A stretch of DNA of 64,000 bases from Paramecium pentaurelia. Its lineage: Eukaryota > Ciliophora > Oligohymenophorea > Peniculida > Parameciidae. The stretch is from positions 252,727 to 316,726 of the forward strand of contig CAJJDO010000003.1 of assembly GCA_905183005.1 (NCBI GenBank), given 5' to 3'. Under the pieces are notes generated by a model, which did no database searches, had not been told where the DNA came from, and saw only the letters and a program-made list of their open reading frames with translations. Of the stretch, positions 12,201 through 24,396 are shown piece after piece; the stretch's first letter is position 1, and each line of letters opens with the position of its first letter. Position numbers and translations under genes: made by a program.

Positions 12201-15200
12201 ACAAAGAGTTTCTATAGGTATTTATAGTGTAAAAAACCCTATGAGTGGTACATTTACAATTGGAATTTCTACAGTGGATAAAAATGGAAATGTAATAGAA
12301 GATGGATCAAAATAAGTTACAATAGGATCAACTATTTTTTCAACTTAAATTTTAACAGTAACTTCTGTTGAGTCAACTCCAAATAATAAAAAAGCTTTAG
12401 GATTATATACTTGGAATGTGAATGCAGATTTTACAATTCCAAAATTAAGTGAAATTAAATTACTACTTCCAGGAATGCTCTCTATCTATTCAATATCTGC
12501 AGATATTGTATCTTGTAGAATAGTTTAAGATTCAGTTATTCCACTTAAAGAATGTTTGGCTATTGAAATTAGTACTCCATCTTATATTTAAATGATTACT
12601 GATTATCCTATTAAAGGTAAGCCTTTTAAAATAGAATATTATGGATATTTATAATTAGATAATTCATTAAGTGGTTTTACTATATCTATTACTTATAATT
12701 CTTAAGTAATTGCAACAGGATTATGTCCTACTGTTGCAGTAACTGATTAAATAACACCATCTAAAGTGATATTAGATTTCTATCCTAAAAATGAAGGAGA
12801 AATTGCATATTACAATTTTAATTTAGAAATCACAAGTGCTTTTACATTAACAACTAATCATTATATTTTAATAAGATTTCCTTTTGAATATGATTATATA
12901 ATTGGAATTGAAAAGATGTAAGTTAAAAGTAATACTCTTTAAGGAGCATTAAAGATGACTATTATACCATATCATATTAAAATAACTGGATTTTATTAAT
13001 TGACTAATTTTATTGGCATATTAGATATTAGTCTATTAGGAGTGATTAATCCAAATAGATTGAATAACTAAGCCACTGGAACATTTTTATTTGGAATAAT
13101 GGATGGAAATAATATGGTATTAGGTAATACTGCAATAGATGGTGTAATACCACAATTAGCTCCTTTATTGATCTAATTAAATAAAATAACAAGTAGTGTA
13201 TCATTAAGTAGATATGCAAGTACATTTACATTTGAAGTTTATCCTCTTTAAAAAGTATTAGCAACAGTTTATGGAGGATAATTGTATGTAGATTTTCCTA
13301 ATAATTTCATAATTGATTAATTTAATGGAGGTTGTGAAACTACATCACAATTTTCATTTTTTGCTTCTTGTAAGTGGGATTATTTTAGATTTCTATTTTA
13401 AACAAATAATTAAGATTGGTATGCTGATAGAACAGGATAACTTGATTTGACAATAACTAATGTATTGACTCCAGATGATGATGGAGAAACTAATAATTTC
13501 ATTATTTATAATTATGATTCTATAAATAAAATAGTATTAGGAAGAACATATGCAAATCTTCATTCTGCATCATTATTATATAATTATGATGGATTATAAA
13601 TTGATGTTAATCTTAAATAACCATTTATTTTGGAAGTTGGATCTTATTCAGATGAAATCATAATGAATATTACAGAAAAAGCAGATTTCACTTTGACCCT
13701 ATCTCCAAATGTTTTGGACTCTTAAATTATCATTACTCCTAATCCAGTCTAAATTGTTGCAGGTAGCAAATAAGCTAAATTTAGAGTGGCTGCTCCAAGA
13801 ACTATATTATTATAGACTTATTATATTTAATGGAGTAAGACAGGAGATACTTTACCTGTAACTTATGCTCCTTTGAGATTGACACCATTACAAATGGTTA
13901 AAGGAACTTTAAAGAGGAAATTAACAATTGAAAAGATGGAATATATGCCTAGAAATGGTACATCATATCCACTTTACATAACAACAAATAATCCTCCATA
14001 TTAATAGTTATTAATTAGAATAGGTTTCAAAATGAATATAACAGCTGATGTACCTTTAAGATAGAAATGGTTTATTACAGATAAAAGATTAGAATAACTT
14101 GGTCTCACTTATGCTGAATTAGTTGATAGTGGAATTGATGTGACAGAACATTCTATAGCCAATCTATCTAGTACTCAATTAGATATGGCTAAATTATAAT
14201 ATTCAGTAAATTATGATCTAAATATATCAATCGATTATCCTAGTAATGAAAATACTATCACACTCTATTATAGATTACGTGGATATGATGCTGATTCATT
14301 CGAACTTGATGTTTAAGAAATGATTATACCAATAAGAGATTAAGAATTTAGAAAACCTAAAATCCTTGAAACTAAAGTACTTGATGTATCCAGATCTACT
14401 GCCACTTTCTAAGTAACTACTGATATCAAAGGATTCATTTTTTATGTATATGCTGATTAACATATGCCAAATCCAATATTTGAAGAAACAAAAGTCCCAA
14501 ATCTTGATAATGTCACACTTTCTTATTCTAATCCACAATATGGTATAGATTATGTTAGAACAATGACCTTAGATGTAAATTTTACTATTTCTAAATTGTA
14601 ACCTAATCACAATTATGAAATCTTCATATTTGTCATGAATTTAAATAAAGTAGATAATCCCACCTTTATGAAGGTCTTCTTTTAAACTCTTAAGTCTTAA
14701 AGAATTGCACTTTTAACACTTAAAATTAATTAAGCTGCTATTGATAATGAAGTTAAAATGGATTACATATAAAAAATGGGTGAAATGATTGGAATTACTA
14801 AAGCTAGATTATTAGAAAGAACAACATTCTGTAAATAGACCACTTTAGATACCTCTACATCTAATTCATATTTATTCTGGAATTTAATGATACTACCTGA
14901 TCCTTCAAATATGAATGAATTTACTAAACCACTCATTTTAGCTTAAACCCTAAACTCTAGAAGATCAGAAATATAAAAATTTATTACTAGACTTGATGAT
15001 GAACCATTTTATACTTTGGAAGAAATTTCAGATGATATTCCTAGTTTTGTTATTAATCCTGAAATGATTGATCGTACCACATCATCAATATCTCTGAGAT
15101 TTAAAGTCTCTTATTGTGGTAAAGCATATCTTACAGTAAGAAAAAGAGAAATGTCTTAAAATTTATCTATTGTAAATGAAACCATTTTTGCTTAAGAGCT

Positions 15201-15643
15201 TAAGACTGTACAATTTCCATCAGCATATTAAATTAAAAATGCTCTTAATGAATCTAATCAACCAATCAATTAAACAAAAATAACAATTTAAGACACAGAA
15301 ACCTTCTATTAATATAATTATACAGATTTAGATGTATTTATATAATTTTTCATTTAAGTAAAAAACGGTGTATGATATTTATATTTCCCTTGAAAATGAT
15401 TTCATAGCTAATCCAGAATTATTTAGCAATGACTCTGTTGCAAGATTCACTGCCAAAACACAAAAGATAATAAGTAATTCACAACTTATATATTTTAGTT
15501 CCCTTAAATATTTACAGTATCAATTATTAAGATCTGCTAAAATTTTTAATGATTATCAATATATTATTAGTGATTTGATTATATATATATTAATATTAAA
15601 ATTTTAAAAGTTCTCCCACTCTAGATTATTTATGGTCTTTTGA
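9264..15643 (+). CDS. large secreted repeat protein, about 2,108 aa
   Basis: ATG 9264 starts a clear signal peptide (MFLILLLLYQVSCG). One 28-nt intron lies near the 5' end (begins about 9360) and one 25-nt intron near the 3' end (begins about 15330). Between them about 5.9 kb is a single open frame with dense TAA/TAG glutamines. The protein is rich in beta-prone, Thr/Ser/Asn sequence and poor in cysteine. It contains a recurring unit whose core is an aromatic-x-aromatic strand followed by an I-x-F/L-P strand (for example GILVIEFPEANY, SMIIIDFPLGYDI, YILIRFPFEYDY, LYVDFPNNFII), spaced about 135 residues apart. It is probably extracellular or in a secretory organelle; no membrane anchor is seen at the C-terminus. 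No family is recognised. The last exon (after 15355) is less certain and a further intron near 15570 is possible. Confidence 0.8.
11584..13330 (+). repeat. tandem ~400-nt coding repeats in the large secreted protein
   Basis: Equivalent units begin near 11587, 11985, 12403, 12805 and 13208, a spacing of 397-418 nt. Each opens with an aromatic strand (TYKFKTVISL, NYSISFTTSM, LYTWNVNADF, YYNFNLEITS, TFTFEVYPL) and about 20 residues later has an I-x-F/L-P strand. Weaker units occur upstream near 9380, 9780, 10175, 10570 and 11035. DNA identity between units is low, so the duplication is old. The fold is probably an Ig-like or other beta-sandwich; that is inference. Confidence 0.6.
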
Positions 15644-15829
15644 CAAGTAAAATTAATAGAAATAAATAGTATTTATATAATTTACTCAACTATAATTCAA
15701 AGAGTAAAATCTACAATTTATCTGAAATCTACTTTAAGTATCTTATAAATTAGTTTGAATATATTTATAAAATATTTTAAAAGAATCTATTTAGAATTCA
15801 TTTAATTAATAAAATTAATGAATTAGAGC

Positions 15830-17568
15830 ATGGAGAAAAGTTTGGAGAATAAAGGATATAAGATTTAATCTTTACTAGGCAAGGGTGCTTTTGGAAAAGT
15901 TATTATCAAAAATAATTAGGTTTTTAAAGGATTAAAGAATAATAATTAGTAATAGGTAGCCATAAAAACTATAGAAATATCAAGATTTTCAGAAAATGAT
16001 GGAATTTTTGGATAGCTAGTCTAATCAGAAATTTAGGCATTGAAGATGATTAAAAGTGACCATGTTGTTGGCTTTGTGGACACATTTTCAGATATGAAAT
16101 ATTGTTATATAATTATGGAGTATTGTGATTGTAATTAATAATTAACTATTTTTTATTTTAGCAGGAGATTTAGAAAATCAATTAAAGAATCCTAACTTCA
16201 AAATAACTGAATAAGATGCTTTAGGAATTTTTAAATAAATTTTAAAAGGTCTAAGAGATTTACACTCAAAGTATATCATTCATAGAGATCTGAAAGTATA
16301 AAACATATTAGTTCATAATAATTCTATTTATAAAATAGCTGATTTAGGATTTTGTAAACTCTTATAAGCAGCAGTATTATATTAAAATATTAGAGGATCA
16401 AGAATCCAGATTATAATTAGGATCATTATTTACAATGGCTCCTGAAATTTTTAATCAAAAACCATATGGATTATCATCAGATATGTTTTCTTTGGGAGTT
16501 ATCTTTTATTAGATTCTATATAATAGATATCCATTTAAATAAAAAGATTACTTATAAGATTATCAACGTAATATATATTATATTTTTTAGCAAATATCAA
16601 TTTTTAGAAAAACAAAATTGAAGTATCAGAAAAAACTCAAAATCTCTTGTTCTAGATGCTCTAATTTGATCCTTAAAAAAGAATATCTTTTAAAGATTTA
16701 ATAAATCATCCAGCTTTTGATAGACCTATTTTTAGTATTCATTTAATTCATCTTCTTAGGTTTAATAAGCAAAATACAATTACAATCTAATAGAATTTCT
16801 TTTGATGATTATGGAGAATTTTATAATGAAAAAAGTGGTGAAATAGAAGCAAACCTAAAAAATAATATTGGTCATTAATAAATGCCATAAATAGTTTAAG
16901 TTTAACACTACCCAAAATTAGAATTCAAGAATTTTGAATTAGAGAAGATTTAAGAAGATAATAAGAATAAATTAAGTTTAGAAATAGATAAAATTAATGA
17001 AAAGATTAATCAAATGTACTTCTTTTCAAACACTTTTTAAGAATTAATATAATTTCTTTAATCACCTAATATAATGGTTTTGTTGTGTTTAAAATTATAA
17101 AAGTTATGCGAAAATATTATCAATATGATAATTGAAAATAGATAAATTTATTAATAGCAAAAATAATATGAGCTTGACTACAATATTCTTGAAGAATAGT
17201 ATAGGGAAATGGTTAATTTATCTGAAGGAATTATATATTAATTACACTTTCTCTAAGAATAGTTAATTAATTATAATTAAAATATATTTGCTTAAAAAAT
17301 GTCAGAATAATAATTTAATAAACTGTTCTATGAATAATTATCAAATTATCTTTCAAAAGTAAAAAATAATATTACTAATGCAATATCCCACTTAATTTTT
17401 TGCTATTTGTATTGCATCACCTAAAATTCATAATTTTTATAATTTGATGAAACAACCTTTGATCTCAAAAGATCTAAGTAATTATACAAAAATTCGGATC
17501 ATCTATTGGAATAAATCTAATTATTTTCCAACAAAATAAGTAAGTAAAATTATTGAAAAAAATATGAA
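15830..17568 (+). CDS. second ATG1/ULK-like serine/threonine kinase, 535 aa
   Basis: Introns at 15899-15919, 16131-16161, 16374-16395, 16568-16590 and 16760-16793 give an exact frame to TGA 17566-17568. Kinase motifs: GKGAFGKVFKG, catalytic lysine in VAIKTIE, IIMEYCD hinge, IIHRDLKVQNIL, LGSLFTMAPEIF and LSSDMFSLGVIFYQILY. As in the kinase at 7280, DFG is replaced by DLG (IADLGFCKLL). A Gln-rich and helical C-terminal half follows (~250 aa). The two kinases share motifs and intron-rich 5' ends but differ widely in their tails, so they are probably ancient paralogues. The intron at 16374 ends in GAG rather than TAG, which makes that junction less sure. Confidence 0.82.
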
Positions 17569-17888
17569 TTTTAAAATAATTATTTATAATGCTATAAATA
17601 AATTAATTAATTCATATATTTAATATATCTACAATTAGACTGTATACAACTTAAAACCCTACATTCTCATAAAAAAGGATATCAATTTATATAAACAACA
17701 GTAATTCCTTAAGGGATAATACATACAAAACACTTATTTTAAGAGTGCCAAATTTAGATTATTTTTGTTTTCTCTATGTACTAATAATCATTATAAATTT
17801 CTATTTTTTCTAGAGCTCAAAGTCTATCTAATTGAATTATATTATGAGCATCTTATATTTTTGAGATTTCTTATTCTAACATTTGAAG
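17569..17888. other. intergenic, no gene seen
   Basis: AT-rich spacer. Frames are open in places but carry TGA and have no convincing composition. It should hold the kinase 3' end and the promoter of the next gene. Confidence 0.45.
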
Positions 17889-18131
17889 ATGTAAACAGCT
17901 CTTTTATATTTATCATCTGAACTATGATTAACTGCTTTTGATGATGAATATATTCTAAAATACATTTCTTTGGGTTTAGAAAATATTACAGAACAAAGGA
18001 TTTTTAAGTTTAGGTTGATATTTTAGAATAAGGATGAAGATTATATTGAATTGAATATGCTTGATTGTTATTTTTGGATTGATGAATCTAGCAATCTGTT
18101 AGAGGTATGAGAGTAGTTTAAATCTTATTTA
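17889..18131 (+). pseudogene. coding-like 5' extension of the PHD gene, broken by two in-frame TGA
   Basis: From ATG 17889 the same frame as the downstream PHD gene reads 81 codons with an acidic, gene-like composition (FDDEYILKYISLGLENITEQ, NKDEDYIELNMLDCYFW), interrupted by TGA at 17925-17927 and 18108-18110. No GT...AG pair of normal size removes either TGA and keeps the frame. It may be a decayed first segment, readthrough, or two sequence errors (for example TGG read as TGA). I therefore begin the intact gene at 18132. Confidence 0.4.
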
Positions 18132-21100
18132 ATGATAAATTTATGTGAGTTTTTATTTGATAATGCCTATTCTAATCATTCATAAAAATATAGAAATAAA
18201 GAGAAAATGAGTTTCATGGATGATGCTATGGAAGTTGAACAAAATGATGGTAAGGTTTAAGAGGTTCATCAACAGAATAGATTCCTGCATTCTAAAAGAA
18301 TGATTATAGTTGATGAGAAATGCTAAGCAATTGTTCCTGAGAAACCAGAAAAGACTTTAGAAAAATTCATTAAGCATGTAAATTTAAATTATTATGTTAA
18401 GAGATAAAGTTTGATGTTTTAGACAGAAAAAATTGAGAGGCTTTAGAACATTGATGATTATTTACTTTTTGCATAATCTTTAATTTTGAGCTAAGTCGAT
18501 GAATAAATGGCAGAGGATCCAAAAAAGAAAAGCAAAGGATTTAGTGGTGATGGATTAATTTTGAGTGGTTTATCAATCACTTAAGAATAAGTCAATGAAA
18601 GAGCTTTAATGTTTTTAAAGTCAATGGACTATAATATAATAAAAGCAAAGTTTTATTTGTTATTTCCAAGTTTATTAGTTTATAATCAATATAAACATAG
18701 ACATGCATTATAATTCACTAATGAATACATGAATGAAAAAATTGAATTATACATTAGCAAATTGAATGAAGATAAAATGATGCAACAAAATAAATGGAAA
18801 TAGGATCTTATGGATATGATAAATAGCAAATAAAAAGTACATTTAACATAACTTTAAACTTTATTAGAACAAGGATCATAATTAAAATATGAAGTTCCTG
18901 AATCAATAAAATAAATTCATTCAACATCAATACAAATATAAAAATAAATAAATAAATTATTAAAAGAAAAATAAACTTTAGAAAAATTACGTTAATATTT
19001 AGAAAAATTCGAGGAATAGATTCCAATTATTACACCAGAAATATAATAATTAAGAGAACAAGTGTAAAAATCTGAAATTTTTTATTAAAAATTATTGAAA
19101 TTACCAATACCAGTTGAAGATATTGATAATTTTGATGAAATATTTGAAAATCTCATTTCTAATTCTCAGTCTCAAAAAGTTCAATTAAAAATCCTTGCAA
19201 ATTATAATTAAGAATATAAATTATTACCAATTGAAATAAAAGCATTTGAATAATTACATAAAAGATTATATGAATTTGTATTAGATTTAGTTGAAAAAAT
19301 AAGTAAATTTACTAAGATTTAATAAACTAAAACTAGATTAGGATAATATATATCAAATTAAGGAGAAAAAACAGAAAAAATGACATTATCCTAAGCAGGA
19401 ATATTTAATCATTAGATATTAAAATTAATAGTGACTTGTGATGATTTTGATTATTTTAATGAATTATATTAATAAGCCTTGGAATTGAATGAAAAAGCTA
19501 AATAATAAATAGATGATCCTGAAATGTAATAAAAATTACTAGGTGAAGTGTTAGATTGTCCTTTCTATTTAGATGTCCAAGAAAGATTATAAAGTATGAT
19601 AGATTATTCTTAAATATTGGATTCTATTAAATTAAAAATGTCTGAAAGGTAACATCAAATTGCAAATTAATAAATATTAATGTTATTAAATAGAGGAATA
19701 ATAAATGATGAATTGAAACTTCTATAAACTTAAACATTAAGAGTATTAGAATGGAACTAATTAGCTGATGAAATTATATCTTATCATTAAAACATTACAC
19801 TTATTGATGTATATGATGAAAATTTTGAATTGTAATAATATCCAAATACTCTTTTTAATCCAACATCAGATATTATTAATTAATTAGACCCAGAAAAAGT
19901 TTAAGAAATTGAATCTATATCAGAGAGAATTTAAATTTGGAAAGAATAATTAATTTCATTAATTGATTGTAAATAAGTCTAATCAACTAGAAAAAACAAT
20001 TAAAATAAAACATTTTATAAATTGTGGGAACTCTTTAAGGAAGGATTAAGATACAGATAGGAATTAACATTAATGACAAAAGTTAGAGACATCATCATAT
20101 AGATTTTAGATTGGCATGCCTAAGTTTATATGATTAAATAAACTTTAAGAGTAAATGACGATTAAAGTTAGTAAATTGATGGAATAGATACTATTTGTAG
20201 AATATATATATAAAGAAATGGTAACTAACATACTTAAGACCAAATTGACAAATTATAGAAGTTTTAATCTCCTTTTTTAAGTGGATCTAAAGATTTATAG
20301 ATTATTTAAGCATTAATATAGCATACTGAAAAATGGAAAAAAGATGCAAAAGAAGCTATTCAAACATAAAATTAAGAATAAATAAAAATTTTATTGGATG
20401 AATCTTTGAAATTACCTGTTGATGAATTAATAATTAAAGAATTATAGAGTCTACATGCATCTCATTAAAAAGTAAATTGGATATTATCAACAATTGCTAC
20501 ATCTGATCCATTATTTGATTCAATTTTATAAGCTTTAAAGAATGATGAATCAATAAAATATTTGAAAGAGGAAATGTTAACAATTTATGCTGACAATCCA
20601 TAAATTAAAAAAAAGAAAGATGGTATAAAATTATCCAAAATAGCTTAAAATTTCTTTTTAAACTTTCAAAATACAATTAATAGTTATTTAGCATAATTGA
20701 CATAATTAGATGAAAATAAATTAAAGAAATTATAACCAATACGAATTTAAAGATTGAAGGAATATTAGCGAGAAGTTTAAAATGATGATTTTAATAAGTA
20801 AATTGAAGATTGGATATAATAATATTAATAATGGTAGATGTAAATAACTAATTTAAATGATTAATAATAATAAAAGAAAAAAAAAAAGGGAAAAGATACA
20901 GAATCATAACCAGAAACTTATTCTTTAACAGGTGATTTACTCTACTATTTCAAAGTTCCTGAATTGCTTTGTCTTGTACTTTAAGGAATTGAAAAAAATT
21001 ATATTAGTCAAGAATTAGTTAGTTCAATTGAGAAATTGGTTATAATAAATAGATAAGCTTAAATAGCTTTATCTGTATTAAGTGTAAAGGAAGTATCTTA

Positions 21101-21337
21101 TTATTCTGAAGTTTTTATGCCATAATTTTATGTAATGGCCAAAAAATTCAGAGTAATTAATAATTGGATGTAAATGGCATCAGAAATGATAAATGACATC
21201 CCAAGATTAAAAAATATCATAATGATATAAAAATTAAAGCCTTTTCTTGAATATCTAGAATAGTTATAACCTTAAGAATTTAAGATGTCCAAATCTGCTC
21301 AATAACAATAATAGTAATAATAATAATAGTAATAATA

Positions 21338-21377
<40 letters not shown>

Positions 21378-23268
21378 TAATCTTAAATATTTAATTAATA
21401 ATAATAATATTAAATAATGTCCACTTAATCTAATATTAAAAAGAAAGCATAAAAGTCTATAAATAAACTAAAAAATAAATCTTAAGAAGAATCATAACCT
21501 ACCTATGATCAAGAAAGCTAATCATTAAAACATTCTAAAAGAGTAAAATAAGTCTCAAAATTAATGAGAGATGACAACATAGCATTTTATGATGCAAATG
21601 TTCCATTAGGAAAGGCTTTTAGATCTTCACCTAATGACTGTATTAATTCTGATCCTGTTATGTAAGCTTTAAAAAAACCAATTATTTAAAAAAGAAGCTA
21701 TAAGAAAGGATTCAATAGAAAGGCATCTCCTAATGTAGAAGTTGAATGTAATAGTTCTAATTTTTTGGATTAAGTCAAAAACTCATCTTAAGAATTATTG
21801 AATCTTTATAGCTAAGATGAGATTTACTGTACATGTCGATAAGGAGGGGAATCAGCTATAACAGAATTCTAGATTTTAAAAAGTTTACATGAAAAAAATG
21901 TTGAATAATTCTACAATTATCATACGAAATTATAATAATAAGTTAAATTTATGATATATTGTGACAATTGTGAAGAATGGTATCATTATGAGTGCATGGG
22001 AATTAAGAAATAGAGAGAATAAAATTCAGATAAGTATAATTGCAGAAGTAATTTTAATATATCATATTAGTTTGCCTTAAGAAAAATAATATTCCATTTT
22101 TAATTCTTAATGAAAATCTATGGGAATAATATATTGATCCAGAAAGTGATCTATATGAAGATTATTAAAAACATAAAATATAATTTGATAAAAATATACT
22201 TCCTAATTCAGGAGAATATATTTATGGTCAATTTTTATTGCCAACAATTGATGAATTTAAAGAATTTGTTAGAATAGGCTAAAAATTACCTGCGTAATTG
22301 GTTGAACTGGAATTGCTTGAATTATTAGAACAAAGGGTTGATGAATGGAGAATAAGATATGAGGATCATAAAAATTATGATCTTCCTTAATTAATTGCTC
22401 TCTATTCTGAAAGTGAATGGTTACCAATTCAATTACCATAATCTAAAAATTTATTATCTCTTATAAGTTAAAGAGAATTTTTTAATACTGCAAATGAATT
22501 ACTACAAAGCAAAGCTACTTTCAAAACCAAATAATTAAAAAAATAATAATAAGAGAAAACTGAATAATTATATTTGTAAATCAAAGAAAAATACCCAGAA
22601 TAACTTTCAGAAATTGATCATTAAATTGTAAAAACTATTTAAATGTTAAGAGTTTAAGCTGAACTCAATAGTTAATTATAGTAACAATTAAGATAATAAT
22701 TAACATTTGAATAATATGAATAATTGGCAAATTAATTTGAAAAAGAAGTTAAGCATCATATACAACAAACTGATATAAAGTTTTCACTTCCAAAATTAAA
22801 TGAACTAAGATAACAAATTACTAAACTTCAATAATGGAATGCTGAAATTTTGGCTATTTTCAAAGATATTGACGATATTTATACATCAAATGTATATTTT
22901 TATATTTATTTTCTAAGTTAAATTAATAATATTAAGATAGCAAACCTAATTTATCAGAGATACAAGTAAAATTAAAAGAATATGAAATGATTTCAATTAA
23001 AGTTCCTAATTAATATCATGAATTTGTTAAAGCACTTTAATCTAAAGCAGAAGAATTAATATATAATATTGATTAAAACTTATCATAATTATCTTAAGAT
23101 GAATAATTTGAATTAGTTAAAACTGTATATTTATTAAAGTGCAAAATACCTCAATTTAAGGAATTGCTATTAAATAAGTACTAAATTTCTTAATTTTATA
23201 GGATTCATAAAGATGTATAAATTAGAGTTGTTTAATGGTTACCTCCACAAAAACCTGGACTTTATTGA
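18132..23268 (+). CDS. PLU-1-like / PHD-finger chromatin protein, about 1,695 aa
   Basis: A frame open for more than 3.8 kb, then two introns (23 nt beginning about 22044, 26 nt beginning about 22892), ending at TGA 23266-23268. The first ~1,050 residues are long helices with recurring Trp/Leu heptads (for example KWKKDAKEAI, LKLPVDELIIKELQSLH), the pattern of the PLU-1-like domain that follows the JmjC and zinc domains in KDM5/JARID1 demethylases. A 27-Gln run follows. Then comes a PHD finger: C-x-C (IYCTCRQGG), C-x2-C (YCDNCEEWYHYEC, which also supplies the His) and C-x2-C (NCRICLKK), a histone-tail reader. A helical tail of ~390 residues ends the protein. No JmjC domain is visible here or upstream. 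The KDM5 relationship is inference; the PHD finger is clear. Confidence 0.8.
21300..21380 (+). repeat. 27-codon glutamine run, almost all TAA/TAG
   Basis: Coding trinucleotide tract inside the PHD gene: 27 consecutive Gln codons, of which only three are CAA and the rest TAA or TAG. It sits between the helical PLU-1-like part and the PHD finger, in a low-complexity linker. Such tracts vary in length by slippage. Confidence 0.85.
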
Positions 23269-23784
23269 TTATTAGTTATTATTTATCATCTAATTTTCAG
23301 AATTTTCAATAAATAATTATGTACTATTTTTTTTATTATTAATTAAACATATTATTTAAGCATCAATTAATAAACATGATAAGTTTAAATATAAATTAAT
23401 TGTAAAATAAGATTGTAAAGAAATAGAACTTTAGTTGATATTAATAAAACAATTTTAGAGGATATTGAATTATTTAAGTAGGCTAAGTGTAAATTAATTA
23501 TTAGACTTTTAAATTCTTTTTAAAAACAATTCAAAAACATATAGAAAACCATCTATTATATTCTGACATGATAAATATTTACTTTCAATGGATGAGAAGA
23601 AATTAGGAATTTTTTTATTGATAATTCTTTAAAATCAAACATCTTATACTTATAGAATTAAGTTAATTTTAGTTTTCAGGTAGTAGATTATCTTAAAATA
23701 TTATCCATTTAATCTATATGAAATATTATAGATTTTAAATCTTAATACTAAATAAATGAAGATAATAATTTTTACATTTTTTAA
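23269..23784. other. no supported gene; open stretch with TGA
   Basis: A plus-strand frame from about 23340 to 23788 is open except for one TGA, and contains the peptide KFKYKLIVKQDCKEIELQ. It then runs out of frame with the next gene. It may be a remnant or chance; I cannot build a spliced gene from it. Confidence 0.3.
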
Positions 23785-24396
23785 ATGATTCAAGAAATAA
23801 ATCTAAGTTAAGATAATTCTAATGAATAAAAGGTCTTATTAATTATTGACAAGCAAATTTTAGAACCTATTCTTAAATTTGTAGAAGACTTGAAATAAAT
23901 CAGGTCATAGAAATCTGATTTAGGGACACTAAAGCGAAGAGTAGTACCATTTTTTATGAATTAATTTTATCATTGGTCTGTGAATAGAAAACTAACATAA
24001 GTGGTCACTTACTTGAAATACCTCAAAACAAAAAAAAAATCTTAGCAAAAGAAATTTGAACTAGGAGATCTTAAAGAGCTTTTCAACAATCAAGAATTAT
24101 TAATCCATGATTAGGAATTAATTAGGAATCATGCTCGAGAGTCGTGGAAAGAATTTCTTAAGGATTATGCAGCCTAATCTGTATTAGGAAATCAAAAGAT
24201 AACTTGCCTTGAAACTAAATAAAACTATCTTAAATACATTCCTATCTTGATTGAAGAATTGGATTAAATGTTCCCCTATAATAAAATGCTGTCAAAGTTC
24301 AAATTGCCTTCTATTAACCCTGAAATGATAAATACTGACAACATGTTTTAACTGGATAGTGATCTTTAACATTCGACTATTGAAGAAATCATTTGA
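23785..24396 (+). CDS. orphan protein, 203 aa
   Basis: ATG 23785 to TGA 24394-24396, no intron. Charged, helical and Glu/Asp-rich (KFELGDLKELFNNQELLIHD, RESWKEFLKDYAAQ), so a real coding stretch. No domain is recognised. Upstream the same frame stays open for a few codons, so the true start may be further 5' through an unseen intron. Confidence 0.55.

Noticed and set aside
14296..14538. Minus-strand frame across the large secreted protein
   Set aside because: Shadow of a strongly coding plus-strand frame; aromatic/Ile-rich composition typical of antisense AT-rich DNA.
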